Shown: in pieces, positions 1-6,024 of the stretch
Position numbering within the stretch: position 1 is the first letter of the stretch
Layout of the letters: the number at the start of each line of letters is the position of its first letter
Source of the DNA: Prevotellaceae bacterium
GTDB taxonomy: Bacteria; Bacteroidota; Bacteroidia; Bacteroidales; Paludibacteraceae
Direction of reading: 5' to 3'
Length of the DNA: 6,220 nt
Assembly (NCBI GenBank): GCA_031290375.1
Contig: JAITNR010000234.1
Span: forward strand, 1-6,220
Program-made: the position numbers and the translations under genes
Notes under the pieces: model-generated
The model's database searches: none
Told to the model about the DNA's origin: nothing
What the model saw: only the letters and a program-made list of their open reading frames with translations

Positions 1-341
1 AAACTGAATTATCCGCCGATAATTATTCAGAATAAAAGTAAACACACGGAGTATTATCCACTGTTTGTGGCTTACCCTGTAAGTATGAAATTCGACGGCT
101 TTACTTCGCTGTTTGCCTTATTGTTGATGGAAAATCGTTGCATAAACGCTTGACCATGCTCACTGCCCGCCGCATTATTCCACTTTCGCTGTGGGCAGAG
201 CAAAACTCGGTAAAAGGAAATATTGCAGCCAATAAGGCAAAACGGCAAACTATTCCTGCTTTTCGATTGCGTGAAAAGTGGATGATTTCCGAAACTTACC
301 GTGAAAATATTGATGTCTGTGAATTTTTTCACGTAAAATAA
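1..341 (+). pseudogene. 3' end of a probable Fic-family gene with C-terminal helix-turn-helix, apparently frameshifted
   Basis: The gene enters from the left edge in frame 1. It reads LNYPPIII, then EYYPLF, then KFDGFTSLFALLLMEN, and stops at TGA 151-153. The YPPIII..K...YY pattern followed by an amphipathic helix resembles the end of Fic (AMP-transferase fold) proteins, but the catalytic HPFxxGNGR motif would lie outside the window. The protein-like sequence continues one frame over, from about position 132: LHKRLTMLTARRIIPLSLWAEQN, then NIAANKAKRQ, then TIPAFRLREKWMIS, ending at TAA 339-341. That second part looks like an excisionase/MerR-type helix-turn-helix with its wing. Adding one A to the AAAA run at 131-134 joins the halves smoothly (ME-KSLHKRL). 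A one-base deletion, or a sequencing error, is the simplest explanation. No classical slippery heptamer is present. The Fic assignment is moderate; the frame break is clearer than the family name. Confidence 0.55.
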
Positions 342-431
342 ATGAATTAGTGCATTGTATTTGTTACTATTCCCAATGAGAAACTGATAACCGAAAGTTT
401 TGTAAGCGTGATGAAAAATTTTACCGTAAAC

Positions 432-468
432 AAAAAAAAACCCAATTTTACCTTTTAACGTAAAATTG
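432..468 (-). terminator. Intrinsic terminator downstream of tRNA-Asp
   Basis: On the minus strand, a perfect 9-bp stem (CAATTTTAC at 460-468 in minus sense, pairing with GTAAAATTG at 443-451) encloses an 8-base loop. It is followed by GG and then nine T's (432-440). It begins 40 bases past the tRNA 3' end and fits a factor-independent terminator for the tRNA transcript. On the plus strand the same hairpin lacks a T run, so it would be weak for the Fic-like gene. Confidence 0.8.
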
Positions 469-507
469 AGCATCAATTTTCCAACCAACTTGTAACCGGT
501 TCTTCTG

Positions 508-581
508 CGGTATGGACGGGACTCGAACCCGCGACCCCCTGCGTGACAGGCAGGTATTCTAACCAGCTGAACTACCACACC
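508..581 (-). tRNA. trnD: tRNA-Asp (anticodon GTC)
   Basis: The minus strand folds as a complete 74-base cloverleaf. The acceptor stem is GGTGTGG/CCATACC with one G-T pair, and the discriminator base is G. The D arm carries GG in its loop. The anticodon stem is CCTGC/GCAGG around the loop CTGTCAC, which reads GTC. The T arm is GCGGG-TTCGAGT-CCCGT. The 3' CCA is not encoded (CAG follows), so it must be added by the CCA-adding enzyme. Anticodon GTC decodes both Asp codons. A promoter just upstream and a terminator just downstream suggest a single-tRNA transcription unit. Confidence 0.97.
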
Positions 582-611
582 ATTCATGTTATCAACTGAA
601 AAATTCCGCAA

Positions 612-641
612 CAAAGGTAATACTTTTTTTTTATTTAGCAA
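612..641 (-). promoter_or_regulatory. Bacteroidetes-type promoter for tRNA-Asp
   Basis: On the minus strand, TTG (639-641) is followed after exactly 19 bases by TACCTTTG (612-619). This matches the TTG-N19-TAnnTTTG consensus of the primary sigma factor in Bacteroidetes. Transcription would start at about 605, giving a leader of roughly 24 bases before the mature tRNA end at 581. The site lies in the gap between the feoAB stop codon and the tRNA. Confidence 0.75.
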
Positions 642-686
642 TGAATTTAAAAATTATTTTTCAAAAAAAACATTATCCATTGATTA

Positions 687-3302
687 TTAGCAATTTGTAC
701 AGTTATCACATCCGGGTTTTGACGATTTAATCTTCAAAATCCTGTTAATTCCAACTATCAAACAGACAAAAATTATCAAAGCAACAACAGTTTCCTGAAA
801 AAGTTTCGCCGAAATCACATTGTACGCCACAAAACCAATTATCCACGCCAGAGCTATCGTATAAACAGCCACAAACAATGCCCATTTCCAAGACTGAGTC
901 TCCTGCCTGATAGTAGCAATAGTAGCAATACAAGGAAAATATATCAGCACAAACAATATAAGCGAAATAGCAGAAGCAACACTGAAAACTCTACTGCCAT
1001 CAGAATATTTCTCCCTCAATTTTTTTTGCAGTTCTTCTTTTTTTGCATCTTTTTCCATACCGTTTAACACGTTCAGAGTACTGATGACCATCTCTTTGGC
1101 AGCAACGCCGGTGAGCAAGGCAACACTGATTTTCCAGTCAAAACCCAAAGGTTGCATAACAGGCTCAATCGTTTTACCAACAGTTTCAAGATAAGAATCC
1201 TGAGTTTCAGATACAGCATTGCCCAATGGAAAATAATTCAAAGCCCAAATTATTGCCGAACCAATTAGAATTACAGAACCAATTTTTTTAATATACTGAG
1301 AACCCTTTTCCCACGTTTCACGAGCCATATACTTAATCGAGGGAAAACGATAGACAGGCAATTCCATCACAAAAAGAGTCTCCTCCTTAAAGAAGAAAAA
1401 TTTCTTGAAAATTTTAGCCAAAACAGCCACAAGCAATATACTGAAAAGATAAATCCCAAACATCACAAGCGTCTGATACAACGGCTCCTCAAAAAGAGTA
1501 CCAATAAGAAGCGTAAAAATCTGTATTCGCGTCAAACAGGGAATCAGCGAAGATACCATAATCGTAATCATTCGACTGTTCCTGTTTTCGATTGTGCGAG
1601 TCGCCATTATAGCAGGAACATTGCAGCCAAACCCCATCATCAAAGGAATAAACGACCGACCATGCAAACCTATTTTGTGCATCAGTTTGTCCATAATAAA
1701 CACCGCACGAGCCATATAACCCGATGCGTCAAGCAACGTCATACAAAAATAGAGAATTATAATGTTTGGCAAAAACACTATCACACTGCCAACCCCACCG
1801 ATAATTCCGTCAACAATCAGGTCCCGCAGCATTCCCCCACCCATAACACTGCCAACCAAAACAGAAATCTTGTCAACACCCCACTCAATCCAGTTCATCG
1901 GATATTTTCCAAGTGTAAATGTCGCCCCAAACATTAAAAAAATTATCAACAACAAAACAGGATATGCCAAAAATTTGTTAGTAACAATATTATCAATCCT
2001 TGAACTTATACTCTTGTTTCTCTTCTCCTTGACAGCAATAAAAGTTTCTTTCAACGCCCCGGCAACAAATCCGTATTTTGCATCAATTATCGCATTAGCA
2101 GCGGTGGTTTTCAAGTTCGCCTCAATCAGTTTCTCTTCCTCATCTCTTATTCTTATTATTTTGGAAAAATTACTGTATTTTGCAGCAAAGCCTTCCATCT
2201 CTTTGTCATGACTAAGAAGCTGAATAGCAATGTATCGCGGAGTGAATTCGTCATAAGCTCCCTCGTCAACAGAATAGACCGTCTTAAGTTTTTCAATAGC
2301 CCTTTCAATGTTTGAGCCGTAATTTATATGAAGATGGCGGACTATCTGATGAAGATGAAAATTATCAGACAAATCAAGGTTATGACTCTTACTGTGCTTG
2401 TGTTCAAGGTGAATAAGATGATGATATTTTTCTATCAGTTCATCATCTTCAATAGCTTCAATCAGTTTCCCGTCTTTATCAATGATATCACTGCCTTCAT
2501 AAAGTTTTATCGCGGTATCAAAAAGTTGATCCAAACCAACGCCTTTGGTACTGACAGTTGGAACAATCGGTATTCCGATTAACTGTTCAAGTACCTCATA
2601 ATCAATTTTATCTCCTTTACTTTGAAGTTCATCATAAAAATTCAAAGCAACAACAGTTCTTACATTCATGTCAATCAGTTGAGTTGTAAGAAACATGTTT
2701 CTTTCCAAATTATTAGCGTCTAAAACATTAATAATAACGTCCGGCTGTTCCTTAACAATATATTCTCTCACCAAACGTTCTTCCGGCGAAAAAGCTGAGA
2801 TAGAATATGTTCCGGGCAAATCAACTATCGTAAAATTATATCCATTATGAACAAGATTTCCTTTTTTTGTATCAACAGTAACTCCACTGTAATTTCCAAC
2901 TTTGGCATGTTGACCGGTTACCGTATTGAAAAGAGTCGATTTGCCCGAATTAGGATTTCCAACAAGTGCAATATTGATTTCCTTTCGTTTTTTCAGTGCT
3001 ACTCTTCTGAAATCCTCTTCCGAAAAAGTGCCGTGAAAATCGTTGTTCAATTCGTCAGCGAGGAATTTTTGCGCTTCATCTGTTTTTATCACGTCAATTT
3101 GGGCGGCGACATTGCGGCGAACCGAAACTTCATAGCCCATAATCCTGTACTGAATCGGGTCAAGCAACGGGGCATTCTGTATTACTTCCACCTCTTTTCC
3201 TTTGATAAATCCCATTTCAACAATTCTCCTGCGGAAACCGCCGTAGCCGAATACCTTGACGATATAGCCCTTCTCGCCTACTTTTAGTTCTGAAAGTTTC
3301 AC
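687..3302 (-). CDS. feoB: Fused ferrous-iron transporter FeoA-FeoB with C-terminal Cys-rich membrane tail
   Basis: This inner-membrane protein imports Fe(II). Residues 1-75 form a FeoA (SH3-like) domain. A FeoB G domain follows, with G1 GNPNSGKS (115-122), G3 DLPG (161-164), G4 NFYD (221-224) and a G5-like STK near 251-253. A helical regulatory domain (about 270-430) contains a His-rich stretch (294-325). The transporter core starts near 445 and has the family signatures GFGCNVPA (557-564, Cys560) and YFPCIAT (788-794, Cys791). An additional hydrophobic segment (836-855) and the ending CDNCTNC (Cys865, 868, 871) resemble the separate FeoB-associated Cys-rich membrane protein. At 871 aa it is about 100 longer than E. 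coli FeoB, which the FeoA domain and the tail account for. The start is GTG (3300-3302); no in-frame ATG lies nearby upstream, and MKLSELKVGEKG is a typical FeoA beginning. I see no convincing terminator before the tRNA-Asp unit, so read-through to the terminator at 432-468 is possible. Confidence 0.97.
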   Translation of the reverse strand: MKLSELKVGEKGYIVKVFGYGGFRRRIVEMGFIKGKEVEVIQNAPLLDPIQYRIMGYEVSVRRNVAAQIDVIKTDEAQKFLADELNNDFHGTFSEEDFRRVALKKRKEINIALVGNPNSGKSTLFNTVTGQHAKVGNYSGVTVDTKKGNLVHNGYNFTIVDLPGTYSISAFSPEERLVREYIVKEQPDVIINVLDANNLERNMFLTTQLIDMNVRTVVALNFYDELQSKGDKIDYEVLEQLIGIPIVPTVSTKGVGLDQLFDTAIKLYEGSDIIDKDGKLIEAIEDDELIEKYHHLIHLEHKHSKSHNLDLSDNFHLHQIVRHLHINYGSNIERAIEKLKTVYSVDEGAYDEFTPRYIAIQLLSHDKEMEGFAAKYSNFSKIIRIRDEEEKLIEANLKTTAANAIIDAKYGFVAGALKETFIAVKEKRNKSISSRIDNIVTNKFLAYPVLLLIIFLMFGATFTLGKYPMNWIEWGVDKISVLVGSVMGGGMLRDLIVDGIIGGVGSVIVFLPNIIILYFCMTLLDASGYMARAVFIMDKLMHKIGLHGRSFIPLMMGFGCNVPAIMATRTIENRNSRMITIMVSSLIPCLTRIQIFTLLIGTLFEEPLYQTLVMFGIYLFSILLVAVLAKIFKKFFFFKEETLFVMELPVYRFPSIKYMARETWEKGSQYIKKIGSVILIGSAIIWALNYFPLGNAVSETQDSYLETVGKTIEPVMQPLGFDWKISVALLTGVAAKEMVISTLNVLNGMEKDAKKEELQKKLREKYSDGSRVFSVASAISLILFVLIYFPCIATIATIRQETQSWKWALFVAVYTIALAWIIGFVAYNVISAKLFQETVVALIIFVCLIVGINRILKIKSSKPGCDNCTNC

Positions 3303-3338
3303 TTTGTTTGTATTGAATAACTGAATATGATATTGTTT

Positions 3339-3347
3339 GCAAAGGTA
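3339..3347 (-). promoter_or_regulatory. Candidate -7 promoter element for feoAB
   Basis: The minus strand reads TACCTTTGC, a full match to the Bacteroidetes TAnnTTTGc -7 element. Transcription would start about 30 bases upstream of the GTG start codon. The expected TTG about 19-20 bases further upstream is absent; a TTG at 3374-3376 is 26 bases away, longer than usual. This may be a weak or activator-dependent promoter. No Fur-type operator is recognisable around it. Confidence 0.5.
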
Positions 3348-3440
3348 TGTTTTTTTTCCCCTTTATTAAATAGCAATTTATAGGTATTTTTGAAAAAATG
3401 ATAATAGATTTGGAAAAAGATTCGCAGTGAATAGAAGAGG

Positions 3441-3503
3441 TTTTTGTACATGATAAAAATGTTTTCGGACATGTCCAAAATCTTTTTCTACATGTCCAAA
3501 AAC
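3441..3503. repeat. Three tandem 21-bp near-palindromic units in the divergent intergenic region
   Basis: Three units lie end to end at 3441-3461, 3462-3482 and 3483-3503, with ACATG at 3448, 3469 and 3490, exactly 21 bp apart. Each runs T-rich, then two variable bases, then ACATG, then A-rich. Copies 2 and 3 share ACATGTCCAAAA. Copy 2 contains the perfect 10-bp palindrome GGACATGTCC (3467-3476). Copy 1 is more diverged on its right side. Two helical turns per unit would put identical half-sites on one DNA face, as in an operator array. The units sit about 48 bp upstream of the slyD -7 element and about 94 bp from that of feoAB. A dispersed repeat is an equally open explanation. No known regulator site is recognised. 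Confidence 0.7.
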
Positions 3504-3550
3504 AATTCAGAGGATAGAAAAAATATCTGCCAATCATTATTTTTTTTTAT

Positions 3551-3558
3551 TAACTTTG
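3551..3558 (+). promoter_or_regulatory. Candidate -7 promoter element for slyD-lolD-amidase
   Basis: TAACTTTG matches the TAnnTTTG consensus. It lies 28 bases before the slyD ATG, implying a leader of roughly 20 bases. No TTG occurs at the expected 19-base distance, so the -33 side is poor. The 21-bp repeat array upstream could supply an activator site; that is inference. Confidence 0.5.
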
Positions 3559-3586
3559 AAGAAATTTAATTTAAACAAAAAAGCAA

Positions 3587-4132
3587 ATGAAAATATCTGA
3601 AAATAAACTTGTTACAGCAGAATACAAACTCTACGTGAAAAATTCGGACGGCACTTTGGAACTTATGGAAGAAACAGCAATCGGTAATCCGCTGATTTAT
3701 ATACACGGAACGGGCACAATGATGCCCAAGTTTGAAGAACTTATGACCGGCAAAAAAACAGATGAAGACTTTGAATTTTCTATCGCCTGCCTCGATGCTT
3801 ACGGCGAATACAGCGATGAAAACGTGATAGAACTGCCTTTGAACGTGTTTACAACAGACGGCTCGCTTGACAGCGAACGTTTTTTTGAGGGAGCTATCGT
3901 TCCTTTGGTCGATTCTACGGGACAACGGATTAATGCAGAAGTAGTGGAAATCGGTCAAAACTCTGTTACTGTTGACCTGAATCATCCTTTGGCAGGTGAA
4001 GACCTGTTTTTTACGGGTAAAATTCTCGATGTGCACGAGCCTTCACCGGCTGAATTGCAATCGCTGACTTCTTGCAATTGTGGCAGTTGCAATTGCGCAG
4101 AAAACGGGTGTGGAAATTGCGGAATTGGTTAA
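3587..4132 (+). CDS. slyD: SlyD-like FKBP-type peptidyl-prolyl cis-trans isomerase with Cys-rich tail
   Basis: A predicted cytoplasmic prolyl isomerase and chaperone of 181 aa. The N-terminal FKBP half (1-66) opens KISENKLVTAEYKL and carries PLIYIHGTGTMMPKFEELMTG. The insert-in-flap chaperone domain spans about 67-130 (ACLDAYGEYSDENVIELP onward). The return to the FKBP fold shows the SlyD signature DLNHPLAGEDLFF (130-142). The tail after 160 holds six cysteines (163, 165, 168, 170, 175, 178), with a five-residue repeat SCNCG/SCNCA, and no histidine. E. coli SlyD has a His/Cys tail that binds nickel, so metal binding here is inferred by analogy. The tail DNA shows the matching 15-bp duplication, TTGCAATTG at 4072 and 4087. 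The ATG is the first after the -7 element. It is the likely first gene of an operon with lolD and the amidase. Confidence 0.93.
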   Translation: MKISENKLVTAEYKLYVKNSDGTLELMEETAIGNPLIYIHGTGTMMPKFEELMTGKKTDEDFEFSIACLDAYGEYSDENVIELPLNVFTTDGSLDSERFFEGAIVPLVDSTGQRINAEVVEIGQNSVTVDLNHPLAGEDLFFTGKILDVHEPSPAELQSLTSCNCGSCNCAENGCGNCGIG

Positions 4133-4145
4133 TAATTCAAATAAA

Positions 4146-4802
4146 GTGATACGGGCGTCAAACATAACAAAAAGTTTCAGTTCTTTGCAAGTGCTCAAAG
4201 GCGTGGATTTGCAAATTAATGAAAAGGACATAGTTACCATTACCGGAGCAAGTGGGGCAGGTAAAACAACTTTGCTCCAAATTCTTGGCACTTTGGACAC
4301 TGCCGACAGTGGAACTGTCGAAATTAACGGTCTAAAAACCGACACTTTGAACAGTAATGCTCTTGCAGAATTTAGGAACAAAACTGTCGGCTTTATATTT
4401 CAGTTTCATCAGCTTATGCCTGAATTTTCGGCTTTGGAGAATGCCATGATGCCCGCTTTGATAGGTGGAATGGATTTTAAAAAGGCAGAGGCAGAGGCAA
4501 AAAAACTTCTTGATTACCTCAAACTCAATCATCGGTACGGTCATCGTCCGAGCGAACTTTCGGGTGGAGAAAAGCAGCGCGTAGCAGTTGCCCGTGCATT
4601 GATTAACTACCCCAAAGTGCTGTTTGCAGACGAACCTTCGGGCAGCCTCGACAGTCAAAACAAAGCGGAACTCCATCGACTTTTTCTTGATTTGAGAAAC
4701 GATTTTAACATTACAATACTCATGGTTACGCACGACAAAGAACTTTCTTCATTTGCCGACAGAAATCTTATTATGGCAGACGGAGTGTTTGTTAATGAAT
4801 AA
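4146..4802 (+). CDS. lolD: LolD-like ABC transporter ATP-binding protein (lipoprotein release)
   Basis: The ATPase subunit of a MacB/LolD-type ABC transporter; LolCDE extracts lipoproteins from the inner membrane for delivery to the outer membrane. With a GTG start at 4146 it has 218 aa, the usual LolD size, and begins IRASNITKSFSSLQVLKGVDL. Motifs in order: Walker A GASGAGKT (34-41), Q-loop Gln86 in FQFHQLMPEFSALENAMMP, signature LSGGEKQRVAVARAL (from 138), Walker B VLFADE (158-163) with D-loop SGSLD, and H-loop His196 in VTHD. Reading can extend upstream to another GTG at 4080, but that overlaps the SlyD Cys tail by 53 bases and adds no conserved sequence. The chosen start lies 13 bases after the slyD stop. 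No LolC/LolE permease gene is nearby; in this phylum such partners may be elsewhere. The LolD name is likely, but another MacB-type exporter cannot be excluded from the ATPase alone. Confidence 0.92.
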   Translation: MIRASNITKSFSSLQVLKGVDLQINEKDIVTITGASGAGKTTLLQILGTLDTADSGTVEINGLKTDTLNSNALAEFRNKTVGFIFQFHQLMPEFSALENAMMPALIGGMDFKKAEAEAKKLLDYLKLNHRYGHRPSELSGGEKQRVAVARALINYPKVLFADEPSGSLDSQNKAELHRLFLDLRNDFNITILMVTHDKELSSFADRNLIMADGVFVNE

Positions 4803-4814
4803 TGAATAATTATG
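4794..4814 (+). repeat. Heptamer tandem repeat at the end of lolD
   Basis: AATGAAT at 4794-4800 and 4801-4807, then the diverged unit AATTATG at 4808-4814. The repeat begins inside the gene: it encodes the last two residues (Asn-Glu) and supplies the TAA stop. A weak AT-only hairpin (ATAATTA, TGT loop, TAATTAT, 4806-4822) overlaps it. No T run follows, so I do not call it a terminator. Confidence 0.6.
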
Positions 4815-4850
4815 TTAATTATACATTAATTGGAAAAATTAATTTGAGAA

Positions 4851-5978
4851 ATGAAAAAAACTTTGTTTATTATAACTCTGTTGGCTGTTAGTGTATTGAC
4901 GGGTAATGCTGGTGGGAAGAATTTTACGGTTGTTTTAGACCCTGGACACGGCGGCAGTGACCCCGGAGCTGTACGTGCGGGCGTTTATGAGTCGGAGATA
5001 AACCTTGCCATAGCACTGTTGGTGGGCGAAATGTTAACTTCAAATCACAAGGATATTGACGTGGTTTATACCAGAAAAGATATGGAAAGGACGGACAAAA
5101 AACTTACGTCTGTTGATAGAATGAGTATTGCCAATGCTGCAAACGGTGATATTTTTGTGTCAATTCATACTAATTCGGCGTATTCTGAAAAAACAAAAAA
5201 AGATGTTCCTTCCTCGTATGGCGTTGAGGTTTACATTCAAACAGTTGAGAATAGTGCTCGCAAAAAGCAGACTTTGCTGCAGAAAGGCTCGGTGATTTCC
5301 ATTGGCGAACATGATGAGGAAATCAGTCGGAAATATGACCCGTCCATTGCTCAGTTTAACGCTATTTACGAAATAAAACAGGCTCAAATATTGAACCTTA
5401 GCAACAATCTTGCCAAATATATAAGCACAGCTATGGGGATGAACAGAAACAACAGAGGTATTTTACAGAAAAGTCTTTATGTTACGTGGCAAACTCCTAC
5501 ACCAAGCGTTTTGATTGAGGTCGGCTACATTACAAACCCCGAAGAGCGTGCCTTTATGACTTCGGAGAACGGACAAAAAATTCTTGCACAGGGCATTTGC
5601 AACGGAATTATCGCCTATAAAAACGATTTTGATATGAGCAAAGCACCTCTTGTTGTAACATCTGCGCCCGAACAGCCCCAAAACATTCAATCTGCCGAAG
5701 TCAATACCGTTGAGAAGCAGGAGCCTGAAAAGGCGGACAAGTCGGGTGAAATTGTTTTTAAGTGGCAAGTCCTTACATCTTCCACACCGCTGAATGATGG
5801 TGATTACCGTTTCAACGGGCTTGAATGTTCTTTTTATAAACAGGGCAATCTCTACAAATATACCTACGGCGAAAGCACTGACTACAAGGAGATTGATGCA
5901 ATGAGAACCAAAGTAAAAAAACTGTTCCCCGACGCCTTTATCATAACAATGAAAGACGGAAAAAGATTGACGAATTAA
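4851..5978 (+). CDS. Secreted N-acetylmuramoyl-L-alanine amidase (Amidase_3) with C-terminal SPOR-like domain
   Basis: A zinc-dependent peptidoglycan hydrolase that cleaves the bond between MurNAc and L-Ala of the stem peptide, important in daughter-cell separation. A signal peptide spans about residues 1-20 (MKKTLFIITLLAVSVLTGNA). The amidase domain covers about 24-257. Its zinc ligands are His33 in DPGHGG, Glu47 in YESEINLA and His106 in VSIHTN, and the catalytic Glu223 is in LIEVGYITNPEE. About 80 residues between His106 and the strand before Glu223 may include a regulatory helix, as in other division amidases. A Pro/Glu/Lys-rich linker (about 265-300) leads to a SPOR-like domain (301-372) with FKWQVLTSS, YKYTYGES and DAFIITMKDGKRL. 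SPOR domains bind denuded septal glycan, which suggests action at the division site. Total 375 aa. The ATG is the only start giving a complete signal peptide. It lies 48 bases after lolD and is probably cotranscribed with it. Confidence 0.95.
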   Translation: MKKTLFIITLLAVSVLTGNAGGKNFTVVLDPGHGGSDPGAVRAGVYESEINLAIALLVGEMLTSNHKDIDVVYTRKDMERTDKKLTSVDRMSIANAANGDIFVSIHTNSAYSEKTKKDVPSSYGVEVYIQTVENSARKKQTLLQKGSVISIGEHDEEISRKYDPSIAQFNAIYEIKQAQILNLSNNLAKYISTAMGMNRNNRGILQKSLYVTWQTPTPSVLIEVGYITNPEERAFMTSENGQKILAQGICNGIIAYKNDFDMSKAPLVVTSAPEQPQNIQSAEVNTVEKQEPEKADKSGEIVFKWQVLTSSTPLNDGDYRFNGLECSFYKQGNLYKYTYGESTDYKEIDAMRTKVKKLFPDAFIITMKDGKRLTN

Positions 5979-6004
5979 TGAATAATGAACAATGAATAAT
6001 TAAC
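5977..6004 (+). repeat. Heptamer tandem repeat after the amidase gene
   Basis: Four 7-base units follow each other: AATGAAT (5977-5983), AATGAAC (5984-5990), AATGAAT (5991-5997) and AATTAAC (5998-6004). They begin within the amidase stop codon (TAA 5976-5978), as at the end of lolD. Units two and three make the left arm of the terminator hairpin. Confidence 0.65.
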
Positions 6005-6023
6005 GCATTGTTCATTGATTTTT
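5984..6023 (+). terminator. Probable intrinsic terminator of the slyD-lolD-amidase operon
   Basis: AATGAACAATG (5984-5994) pairs perfectly with CATTGTTCATT (6006-6016), an 11-bp stem around an 11-base loop. GA and five T's (6019-6023) follow. The stem is AT-rich and the T run is short, so efficiency is uncertain. Its position six bases after the amidase stop fits an operon end. Confidence 0.65.
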
Positions 6024-6024
6024 A

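Noticed and set aside
300..333. 8-bp inverted repeat CGTGAAAA/TTTTCACG as a terminator of the Fic-like gene
   Set aside because: It lies inside the coding end, has an 18-base loop, and no T run follows.
72..641. Long minus-strand open frame of 189 codons
   Set aside because: It reads straight through the tRNA-Asp gene, its terminator and promoter; the stretch VVQLVRIPACHAGGRGFESR is translated tRNA. It also opposes the Fic-like gene.
1762..2211. Plus-strand open frame of 149 codons inside feoAB
   Set aside because: Antisense to the membrane core of FeoB, whose motifs are intact. Its Ile/Ser/Pro-rich sequence is what antisense of membrane-protein codons gives.
2847..3287. Plus-strand open frame of 146 codons opposite the FeoA and G domains
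   Set aside because: Antisense shadow of well-conserved FeoA/FeoB motifs, with no recognisable domain or start context.
3303..3440. A Fur box in front of feoAB
   Set aside because: No stretch resembling the GATAATGATAATCATTATC-type site could be found, although Bacteroidetes Fur sites may differ.
3441..3503. The 21-bp array as a miniature CRISPR
   Set aside because: The units are contiguous with no spacers, the core is palindromic, and no cas gene is present.
3217..3537. Minus-strand open frame with a seven-residue Cys repeat (FWTC.., FWTC.., FLSC..)
   Set aside because: The peptide repeat only mirrors the 21-bp DNA period. The frame crosses the feoAB promoter and start in another phase.
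4080..4145. Upstream GTG extension of lolD
   Set aside because: It would overlap the slyD Cys tail by 53 bases and add 22 residues not typical of LolD. The GTG at 4146 gives the normal family start.
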